Origin: a bacterium
GTDB lineage: Bacteria; Electryoneota; RPQS01
Direction of reading: 5' to 3'
DNA length: 64,000 bases
Assembly: GCA_013360195.1 (NCBI GenBank)
Contig: JABWCQ010000008.1
Coordinates: 1-64,000, forward strand
Shown: one piece after another, positions 53,389 through 60,326 of the stretch
Layout: the number at the start of each line of letters is the position of its first letter
How positions within the stretch are numbered: the first letter of the stretch is position 1
Translations under genes and position numbers: made by a program
The notes under the pieces: model-generated
What the model was told of the DNA's origin: nothing
The model's input: only the letters and a program-made list of their open reading frames with translations
Database searches by the model: none

Positions 53389-54453
53389 TTATCCATTCAG
53401 CTCCCGCAAGACAATACCATTCGGCCTGTGGCCGACAGACACGTCCGTAATTTTGGCACGGGACGCGGTATCAACAACGGAAACCGTACCCGCTCCTTGG
53501 TTCGTAATGTAGGCCTTTACACCATCAGACGTAAAGGCAATCGCGTGAGCATCCGCGCCGGTCGCAATCTCCGCGACACGCGACCAGCCGGAATCGGATT
53601 GCTCAAATATGACGACTTTTCCTGAATCGGCGTTTGACACCCACAGTTCGTTGCGTGCGGTCAGCAGGGCCGCGTATCCGGGCTTAAAGCCGAGGTCAAT
53701 CGTGGCCGACACCGAAGACGAGTCGTGATGAAACACGGATATTGTGCGGCTGTTTTCGTTGTCCACGTACATCCAACCGTTCCCACCGGGCCATGCCCCA
53801 ACCGGATTCTCGCCAACAGGAATTGTTCGCAAGTACTGCCGGCTGGCGACGTCATACACAGTCACATCTGCGGAGGCGCCGTTGGCCGCGAAAGCAAGAT
53901 GTCCGTCGCTTGAAAACGTCACTTCAGCCGGTTCGTCTCCGGCGGGAAGCGTGGCGATACTCTGCAGCGTCTCGCTGTTGACCACATGCACTTGTCCGCT
54001 ATCACTCATCTCAGCAAACCATAGCGTTGTGCCGTCCGGTGAAAATGCGACGTTATGTATCCCAGATTCGGTGTCGCGGGATGCGATCGTTGCACCGGTG
54101 ACGGCATTCACGACCACCGCCGATCCGCCTGCGTCTCCATGTCCCCCGTGCCCGCCGCTGAGATCCGCGCCTACCGCGCCCACCGCTATTCGTGCTTTGT
54201 CCGGACTGAGTGAAACATGGTGCGGCCACGAGACAGCCAGGCGGTTCATCTTGCGCAGCGGCAGTGCGCCTGCAAGCTGATCCGTCCGCAAATCAATTAC
54301 TGCAAGACTTCCCTGTTCACCCATCACAACATACGCAGCTGGAAAATCCACCACCAGGGAGGCTGAGGTAGTGCTGTCACTGTCCGAGCAACCGCTATAC
54401 AACAGAACTGCGGCAAGCAGCGCAGGCGCGATCACGAGTTGGAAGATGCTCAT
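53389..54453 (-). CDS. YncE-like beta-propeller lipoprotein
   Basis: 354 residues; lipoprotein signal ending LLYSGCSDSDS. A seven-bladed YVTN/YncE-type propeller: SLAVIDLRTDQLAGALPL, HHVSLSPDKARIAVGA, GIHNVAFSPDGTTLWFAE, PAEVTFSSDGHLAFAANG, AYITNQGAGTVSVVD. One loop is His/Gly-rich (GGHGGHGDAGG), a possible metal site. In E. coli yncE neighbours the TonB-dependent receptor gene yncD, and the same pairing is seen here. The start is 3 bp after the tandem YHS-like gene. Confidence 0.8.
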   Translation of the reverse strand: MSIFQLVIAPALLAAVLLYSGCSDSDSTTSASLVVDFPAAYVVMGEQGSLAVIDLRTDQLAGALPLRKMNRLAVSWPHHVSLSPDKARIAVGAVGADLSGGHGGHGDAGGSAVVVNAVTGATIASRDTESGIHNVAFSPDGTTLWFAEMSDSGQVHVVNSETLQSIATLPAGDEPAEVTFSSDGHLAFAANGASADVTVYDVASRQYLRTIPVGENPVGAWPGGNGWMYVDNENSRTISVFHHDSSSVSATIDLGFKPGYAALLTARNELWVSNADSGKVVIFEQSDSGWSRVAEIATGADAHAIAFTSDGVKAYITNQGAGTVSVVDTASRAKITDVSVGHRPNGIVLRELNG

Positions 54454-54456
54454 GCG

Positions 54457-54972
54457 CTACTCCTTTGTGTCGGATTCCTTGCTTGCTTCGGCAGGCTTCG
54501 CCGCCGCGTCAATCATCGCCAGATACTTGTCAGGGTCCTTTTCAAACGTCGCAATGCAGTTCCCGCAGCAAAACTTTACGATGCGGTTCTTGTAATTATG
54601 CACCACCGGTTCGCCCATGCCGCCCAGCTTCTCGCCGCTCACGACACACGTCTCAAGCGGATAGCTCGCGCTCTGAGCCTCGGCAATCTTCCTGTCCAGA
54701 ATTTTCATCGAGCTGGCAAGGTCCTTCTCAAAGGTGCCGATGCAGTTCGCGCAGCAGAACTTCACCTCGCGTCCCTCGTAGACCTTTGTCACCGGCTCGC
54801 CCATGCCGCCCAACGTTTCACCGCTCACCGGACAAACGGTCAACGGATATTTGTTCGCGGCGCTTACTTCAGTTGCTGTCGCTGCTTCGGCCTTCACCAT
54901 TGTCGCGTTATCTTCAGCGAAGGCTGCAAGGCTCATGCACATTGCCAGTGCGGCAATCATCATCTTCTTCAT
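54457..54972 (-). CDS. Exported protein with two tandem YHS-like metal-binding domains
   Basis: 171 residues; signal MKKMMIAALAMCMSLAAFA, with GGGAGAA upstream of the ATG. Two near-identical ~55-residue domains: TVCPVSGETLGGMGEPV ... VKFCCANCIGTFEKD and ETCVVSGEKLGGMGEPV ... VKFCCGNCIATFEKD. Each keeps four Cys (C..SG and FCCxxC), as in YHS/TRASH domains that bind Cu, Zn or similar ions. The C-terminus is Lys/Glu-rich. 31 bp after the TonB receptor stop. Likely a periplasmic metal carrier or sensor. Confidence 0.8.
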   Translation of the reverse strand: MKKMMIAALAMCMSLAAFAEDNATMVKAEAATATEVSAANKYPLTVCPVSGETLGGMGEPVTKVYEGREVKFCCANCIGTFEKDLASSMKILDRKIAEAQSASYPLETCVVSGEKLGGMGEPVVHNYKNRIVKFCCGNCIATFEKDPDKYLAMIDAAAKPAEASKESDTKE

Positions 54973-55003
54973 CGTTGTTATTCTCCCTTTTTGTTGTTAC
55001 TGT

Positions 55004-57199
55004 CTATGCACCATAGCGCCAGGTCAGCGCCAGTGAAAAAGTGCGCCCAAGCTGCGGGCCGTAAATCAAACTTGAATCCAATAGCAGCCTGCCGTTTTCA
55101 TCCCGCAGATACGGGTCATCCGGCTGAGTCCAATCGAATAGGTTATTCACCGAACCGGATACACTTAACTGCTTCCATGACTTCGTCAATCCGAAATTCC
55201 ATATCGCGTAGGCCGGTGACTTGTCACGATTGCGGCCTTCAGGCAAATACTGCGGACCGAAGATGCCCGTGCTGAGTTCAGTCGTGATACCCTTCTGCGC
55301 GAATTTCTTCGTCAGACTCGCGTTGCCCGAATACACGCTTTGAAACTCCGCATTGCGGAACGTGCCCGTCCCGTCGTCATAGCGCACCTTCGACACGCGT
55401 CCGCCCAAATCCAATCCCCAGCCCGATGTCAGACTGAGACCCGTTTGCACTTCGGTCCCCAGACTGTAGGCCTCCGGCGAGTTGGCATAGACCGTTTCAC
55501 CGTGATGCTCTCCGTAATGCAGCACAACCTTGTCGTCAAAATGCGTATAGAACACCGACACGTCGCTCGTGACCGCGTAATCCGTGTTCACCCACTGACG
55601 ATTAACGGCAAACGATCCCGCCGTGCTGCGTTCAGGCGCGAGCTCCTTGGGCACGATAACATTTTCAAACCCCGCGTGCGCCGCTTCTTCCAAACTGAAT
55701 ATCGAAACGGGACGGAACCCCGCGCCGCCCGAGAGTCTGAAACCTGTCGCAACGTTCGGGCGATAGACCAATGAGCCGCGCGGAATGAACTGCACGCCGT
55801 GGTCGCGCCAGGCTTCCACCTTCGTGCCGCCCTGCACTGTAAACTTCTCACTATCATCCAGATGAATCGTGTGCTCTACGGTCGCGCCCGGTGTGTTGTA
55901 AAGCAAATCCGTCTCCACCGGCAGAACGAGATTGTCCGTGTAGTTCTGATGGTTGAAGAACAGCTCTACATGCGAGGCATGACGCTTGTTCCATTCACCG
56001 CGCGCCGAGGCCTTGCCCAAAAAGAGCTGCTGCTGCGCATCGTAATAGGTCGCGCCGTACCACGATTCCTGCTCGTGATTCACAAACGCGCCTTCAACCG
56101 CGCCGCTGAACTTCCCCTTCAGCGGGAACTCATACTTCCCTGAGGCCTCTTTGCGGTCGGTCAGAATGTCACGGCCGTACACTTCCGTGCCGCCGCGAAG
56201 TCCCGTATGCCAGTTCGTCTCGCCCGCGTAACGATGCTCATTGTAATAGCGCGCGCCAAGTTTCAAGCTGCCTTTGGCAAGTCTCGGGTCTATGCCGTAA
56301 TTCAAATTCAATCTGCGGTATTTCGGAGTGTCCGTCAAGCCGTCGTCGTCGTGGTCAACATACTGCGGCTCCGCCGAGTGCATTACAGATAGCCGCATCG
56401 GAACTCTGCCGGTCAATCCGCTGGCGCTGGCCGACACCGTGCTCTTGCCGTTGTTGTCGATGGACATATTCGTGAGGATTCGCGGAGTCAATGACGCCCG
56501 CGCACTCACCAGATTCACCGCTCCCGCAATCGCACCGCTGCCAAACAGCGACGAACCCGAGCCCTTGGTGACCTGCACCTCTTTGACGTCGCTCACCGAA
56601 AGTCCGTCCAGTCCATACAACGTGCCCAGTCCCGACAAAACCGGCAAACCGTCCACGTTCACTTCCGTGTAGGACGGGTCAAGCCCCTGCAGCCCGATTC
56701 CCGCCGAACCGCACAGCGCGCACGGCTTGGTGCGCAAGCCCGTCTTATTGGTCAGTGCCGACAGCAAACCGCCGTCCTTGCTCTTGGTTTGCAATTCGGT
56801 GGCCGTTATCACTTCCCGGCGCACGGTGGATGTATTGTCCAATCCCGACTTCTGCCGCTCTGTCTCAATGACCACCTCTTCACCTTCCAGCGCCGACGGA
56901 GCGAGTGCCAGATGCAGCTCCAGCGTGTCGCTCTGCGGTATCGTAACGTCCTTCGTCAGCGATTCGTACCCGAGCATGGAAACTTTCAGCGTGTAATTGC
57001 CCGCCGCCAAGTTTGCAATCGTAAACCATCCTTTGGGATTCGTCGCGGCACCGCGCTGCGTTCCGTCCAGAACTGCCGTCGCGCCCACCAGCACATCCCC
57101 CGTATCCTGATCGTGAATCATCCCCCGCAGAACTCCCGCGAACAACTGCAGCGGAAGTGCGAGCGCGATGATGGCGATGATAATTTGTCTTGTCTTCAT
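55004..57199 (-). CDS. TonB-dependent outer-membrane receptor, probable metal uptake
   Basis: 731 residues from the ATG at 57199 (GAGGAAG upstream; an earlier in-frame start lies within the hairpin and is rejected). Signal peptide, then a carboxypeptidase-regulatory-like domain (VLRGMIHDQDTGDVLVGATA, PKGWFTIANLAAGNYTLKVS), a plug (about 105-230; GLQGLDPSYTEVNVDGLPVL, VTKGSGSSLFGSGAIAGAVN) and a 22-strand barrel ending FSLALTWRYGA. The plug holds TKPCALCGSAG, a CxxC pair found in a subset of FCB receptors. The neighbours (YHS-like, Cys-rich, YncE-like) point to a soft transition metal rather than a siderophore or sugar. Confidence 0.88.
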   Translation of the reverse strand: MKTRQIIIAIIALALPLQLFAGVLRGMIHDQDTGDVLVGATAVLDGTQRGAATNPKGWFTIANLAAGNYTLKVSMLGYESLTKDVTIPQSDTLELHLALAPSALEGEEVVIETERQKSGLDNTSTVRREVITATELQTKSKDGGLLSALTNKTGLRTKPCALCGSAGIGLQGLDPSYTEVNVDGLPVLSGLGTLYGLDGLSVSDVKEVQVTKGSGSSLFGSGAIAGAVNLVSARASLTPRILTNMSIDNNGKSTVSASASGLTGRVPMRLSVMHSAEPQYVDHDDDGLTDTPKYRRLNLNYGIDPRLAKGSLKLGARYYNEHRYAGETNWHTGLRGGTEVYGRDILTDRKEASGKYEFPLKGKFSGAVEGAFVNHEQESWYGATYYDAQQQLFLGKASARGEWNKRHASHVELFFNHQNYTDNLVLPVETDLLYNTPGATVEHTIHLDDSEKFTVQGGTKVEAWRDHGVQFIPRGSLVYRPNVATGFRLSGGAGFRPVSIFSLEEAAHAGFENVIVPKELAPERSTAGSFAVNRQWVNTDYAVTSDVSVFYTHFDDKVVLHYGEHHGETVYANSPEAYSLGTEVQTGLSLTSGWGLDLGGRVSKVRYDDGTGTFRNAEFQSVYSGNASLTKKFAQKGITTELSTGIFGPQYLPEGRNRDKSPAYAIWNFGLTKSWKQLSVSGSVNNLFDWTQPDDPYLRDENGRLLLDSSLIYGPQLGRTFSLALTWRYGA

Positions 57200-57212
57200 G
57201 TCTTCCTCAATG

Positions 57213-57239
57213 AAAAAGGCCGCTGTCGGAACAGCGGCC
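57213..57239 (-). terminator. Terminator/attenuator hairpin before the TonB receptor
   Basis: Read on the minus strand, GGCCGCTGT (57239-57231) pairs with ACAGCGGCC (57226-57218), then TTTTT (57217-57213): a perfect intrinsic terminator. It lies only 14 bp before the receptor ATG, covering the region just upstream of its ribosome site. A second hairpin (CTCTCC/GGAGAG type, about 57262-57284) lies upstream. It either ends the Cys-rich gene transcript or attenuates receptor expression. Confidence 0.75.
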
Positions 57240-57306
57240 ATCTCGTTAGTTTGGTTACCGTTCTCTCCACATACAGGAGAGCACCGGACGGAGTTCTCCT
57301 GCTAAT

Positions 57307-57753
57307 TTATGCGGAGAAGACTCGAGGAGGCTGAGGAATATAATCGGACAACTCAATCCCCGTATCTATCGCGCTGACCGGAGCCAGCATTGCCACCGGA
57401 TACAGCGAAGCAATGCTCATCACCGGAGCGAGCACATAGGGCATCGCGGCTATCTTGCAGCAGCCCGTCGGACACCCGCCCGCGCAGGAATTATCGGACA
57501 ACGGCTGCTGTTCATCGCTGGATTGAATTCCGCCGCCACCGCAGCAGTCGCTATCGTCCGCCGCTTGAATCGTCACCGGCTGAGTGATTTCGCTGCAGCA
57601 GCTTGGAACATGCTCCGTCTGCTTCTGCTCCACCTGATGCTTCGAGCAGCACCACCCCGTCGAGCAATAGAACGGCACCGATGCAGCCAGAACGACTGCA
57701 ACCAGTGTGAACGTTGCCAACAGGCGAAGGGCTATTTTCGGGCGGTGTCGCAT
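57307..57753 (-). CDS. Cys-rich membrane/exported protein
   Basis: 148 residues from the ATG at 57753. A hydrophobic N-terminal segment (ALRLLATFTLVAVVLAASVP) is followed by 11 Cys, many in pairs: FYCSTGWCCSKHQ, VPSCCSE, DSDCCGGGG, GGCPTGCCK. A second hydrophobic stretch (YVLAPVMSIASLYPVAMLAP) and an IPQPPRVFSA tail end it. Small proteins with such a Pro-Pro-Arg tail occur beside metal-related TonB receptors in FCB genomes. Probably a metal-binding or metal-sensing membrane protein, upstream of the receptor in the same direction but separated by the hairpin at 57213. Confidence 0.65.
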   Translation of the reverse strand: MRHRPKIALRLLATFTLVAVVLAASVPFYCSTGWCCSKHQVEQKQTEHVPSCCSEITQPVTIQAADDSDCCGGGGIQSSDEQQPLSDNSCAGGCPTGCCKIAAMPYVLAPVMSIASLYPVAMLAPVSAIDTGIELSDYIPQPPRVFSA

Positions 57754-57967
57754 CAACAGACAATATACTCCATAATTCGGCTGAATTCAAGGGGTTTCTT
57801 GCAGTCCCCCATTTTGGCCGTCAATCGTTGAACAACGGTGAATCCGGAGAGGTTCCCAATGCCTCTCTTTTGTCCTCTTCGAGGCTTCTAACATGGAAGT
57901 TCGACTGTTGACAAATTCTGCGAAATCAGCGTTCAACAATTTGTAAGCTTATTAAAAACAAACTCAC

Positions 57968-57996
57968 TTGACAACTGAACAAATGTGCATTATCTT
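57968..57996 (+). promoter_or_regulatory. Strong sigma70-type promoter
   Basis: TTGACA (57968-57973), 17 bp, TATCTT (57991-57996), about 65 bp before the ATG at 58064. The 310-bp gap 57754-58063 also holds inverted short motifs (GTTGAAC at about 57827, GTTCAAC at about 57934) that could be operator half-sites; no gene is seen in it. Confidence 0.6.
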
Positions 57997-58063
57997 GTCT
58001 TTCCCCGTTCGGCACCCCCGATCGACCTGCCATTTCCAACCCACCCGAAAGGAGTTTTTTGCT

Positions 58064-58732
58064 ATGACTCGTGGCTTTGTTAAGCTGCCCCGTGCCTTCT
58101 TCAATTGCCCGCTGTGGACGGGCGACCCTCGTCGGCGGACGAACGCCGAGGCCTACTTCGACCTGCTCCAGCGTCAGGCCTTCCACAATACGTCGGTGCC
58201 GTTGCCGACAGGACATGTGGACCTAAGAGCCGGACAACTGTTCATCTCCACCCGCAAATTGTCGGATGAGTGGCGCTGGCAGCCGAGGCAGGTCAAGGAT
58301 TTTCTGGAATACCTCCGCGACCTCGGCATTGCCCGCCTGGAAGAAATGCAAGCCGGTTATCGCATTACACTTTACGAGCCCAAAGAGGACCCTTCTAAGA
58401 ATCTCTTTGAAAATTTCTCTTCTCCGAAAGAGTCTCCGGAGAATTCTTTCCAAGAAAAAGAAGAAACAAAGAGTTCTAAGAACTACGACCTCAACAACCT
58501 GCCGGAATCGGCATCCATGCGCGAAATCCGTGAACTGCATGAGGAATTCCCCGGAGTTCTTGCCAGTGTCGAGTTCATCCAGTTCAAGGAGAAGAAGCGA
58601 CTCGAACAGCGCCGCCCGATAGAGTACGGGCCGAAGAAGTTGCGGGAGTTGATACTCGAATTCCAAGCCCTGAAGAGTTCCGCCGAAGGTCGCGAAACCG
58701 CAACATCGGAAAATTCTGAAACTGCCGGCTAA
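58064..58732 (+). CDS. Orphan phage-replisome-organiser-like winged-helix protein
   Basis: 222 residues from the ATG at 58064 (AAAGGAG upstream). Residues ~1-105 match the N-terminal winged helix of phage replisome-organiser/DnaD-like proteins: GFVKLPRAFFNCPLW, AYFDLLQRQAFHN, LRAGQLFISTRKLSDEWRW and VKDFLEYLRDLGIARLEE. The C-terminal half is charged, Lys/Glu/Ser-rich and helical (ELHEEFPGVLASVEFIQF). In phages and plasmids such proteins help load the helicase at the origin. No other phage or plasmid gene is near, so it may be a domesticated remnant or a transcription regulator. Confidence 0.65.
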   Translation: MTRGFVKLPRAFFNCPLWTGDPRRRTNAEAYFDLLQRQAFHNTSVPLPTGHVDLRAGQLFISTRKLSDEWRWQPRQVKDFLEYLRDLGIARLEEMQAGYRITLYEPKEDPSKNLFENFSSPKESPENSFQEKEETKSSKNYDLNNLPESASMREIRELHEEFPGVLASVEFIQFKEKKRLEQRRPIEYGPKKLRELILEFQALKSSAEGRETATSENSETAG

Positions 58733-58805
58733 GCCTTGCAAGAGTCAGGGGAGAAGGAGTAACTTATGATGTCATGGATTCAATTGATAAATAGGATGAC
58801 CTCTC

Positions 58806-60326
58806 ATGAATCGAATGCTTACACTTCTCCTCGCTCTTGCGCTGGCGGGCGCCGCGAACGCCCAAACCACCGTCCGGATTGCCACCGGACTGTCCCGGCC
58901 TCTGTACGTCACCCACGCCCCCGGTGACTTCGAGCGCATCTTCATTCTCGAACAGCACGAAGCACGCATCCGTGTCTTCAACCTTACCAGCAACACGCTG
59001 GAAGCGGCGCCGTTTCTCGACATTGACTCCATCGTCACGAGCACCGGCAACGAACGCGGTCTCCTCGGGCTGGCGTTTCATCCGGACTATCAAAGCAACC
59101 GCTATTTCTATGTCAGCTACAACGACAACAGCGGCACCAGCGTGCTGGCGCGCTTCACTGCGTCGGACGACCCTGACAGCGCCATTGCGACGTCGCGCTT
59201 CAACATTCTGACACAAGCGCAGCCGTTTGAGAATCATAACGGCGGCTGCATTCACTTCGGGCCCGACGGCTATCTGTATTTCGGTTTCGGTGACGGCGGC
59301 AGCGGCAACGACCCGCAGGGAAACGCGCAAAACACCAATACGATGCTCGGTAAAATGATTCGCATCGACGTGGACAGCACCGAGCCGCCGCTCAATTACG
59401 CCATTCCCGATGACAATCCGTTCGTTGGCGTGCCGGGGTATCGCGAAGAAATCTGGGCTCTCGGTCTGCGCAATCCGTGGCGCTGGAGCTTTGACCGGCT
59501 CACCGGAGATATGTATATCGCCGACGTGGGACAGAATGCGTGGGAAGAGGTCAATGTCGTCGCGGCCAGCGATACCGGCGGTCGAAACTACGGCTGGCGA
59601 TGCATGGAAGCCTACACCTGCACCGGACTGTCGGGCTGCACCTGCAATGCGCCCAACCTTACCCGGCCCGTCACCGCGTTTGACCACGGCCTCGGCTGTT
59701 CCGTCACAGGCGGTTATGTCTATCGCGGCTGTGCGATTCCGAGTCTCTATGGAACATACTTCTACGGTGATTACTGCAGCGACCAAATCTGGAGTTTCAA
59801 CTGGGATGGAGCAAACGGCACAACCGACTCCACAAACTGGACTGTTGCCTTTGATCCGCCGCTCGGCAATGTTGAAAACATCTCAAGTTTCGGTGAGGAC
59901 GCTTACGGCGAATTCTACATCTGCGATTTGAACGGCGGCGAAGTCTTCAAAGTGATTCCAAACACGCTGATTGACTGCAACGGCAACAGTATCGCCGACG
60001 CGTGCGATATTCAATTCGGCAACTCATTGGACATTGACGCGGACGGAATTCCCGACGAGTGCGACGATTGTTATCATCTGCCCGCACAGGACGTGGGACT
60101 TGCGGCCGGTCCTGACAGTGTGTATTTCTCTTGGAACAATATCGGCGGCGAGGCGGCGAGTTACACACTCTGGCAAACGCAGGACGCTGAAGCCGAATTT
60201 CCCGCCGGATGGCTGCCGGTAGCCTCCGGAATTTTCAGCGGCATGGATAACCGTGTGAGCTTCACGATGGCCACGGCGTCATTGCCCGAACTGGGATTCT
60301 TCAAAGTCGTGACGGTGTGCCCATGA
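58806..60326 (+). CDS. Secreted PQQ-dependent sugar dehydrogenase-like protein
   Basis: 506 residues; signal MNRMLTLLLALALAGAANA. Residues ~20-385 are a six-bladed glucose/sorbosone dehydrogenase-type propeller: GLSRPLYVTHAPGD, NERGLLGLAFHPDYQSNRYF with YVSYND, NHNGGCIHFGPDGYLYFGFG, EIWALGLRNPWRWSFD and GWRCMEAYTCTG. The conserved NHNGG and GLRNPWRWSFD stretches are as in Asd-type quinoproteins. After it comes a calcium-binding segment of the type DCNGNSIADACDIQFG and DIDADGIPDECDDC, then an Fn3-like C-terminus. It would oxidise a sugar in the periplasm or outside. The stop overlaps the next start by 4 bp. Confidence 0.85.
   Translation: MNRMLTLLLALALAGAANAQTTVRIATGLSRPLYVTHAPGDFERIFILEQHEARIRVFNLTSNTLEAAPFLDIDSIVTSTGNERGLLGLAFHPDYQSNRYFYVSYNDNSGTSVLARFTASDDPDSAIATSRFNILTQAQPFENHNGGCIHFGPDGYLYFGFGDGGSGNDPQGNAQNTNTMLGKMIRIDVDSTEPPLNYAIPDDNPFVGVPGYREEIWALGLRNPWRWSFDRLTGDMYIADVGQNAWEEVNVVAASDTGGRNYGWRCMEAYTCTGLSGCTCNAPNLTRPVTAFDHGLGCSVTGGYVYRGCAIPSLYGTYFYGDYCSDQIWSFNWDGANGTTDSTNWTVAFDPPLGNVENISSFGEDAYGEFYICDLNGGEVFKVIPNTLIDCNGNSIADACDIQFGNSLDIDADGIPDECDDCYHLPAQDVGLAAGPDSVYFSWNNIGGEAASYTLWQTQDAEAEFPAGWLPVASGIFSGMDNRVSFTMATASLPELGFFKVVTVCP

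Noticed and set aside
57240-57306. Riboswitch (TPP or cobalamin) upstream of the TonB receptor
   Set aside because: Hairpins and a terminator are present, but I could not find the conserved core of either riboswitch; only an attenuator is proposed.
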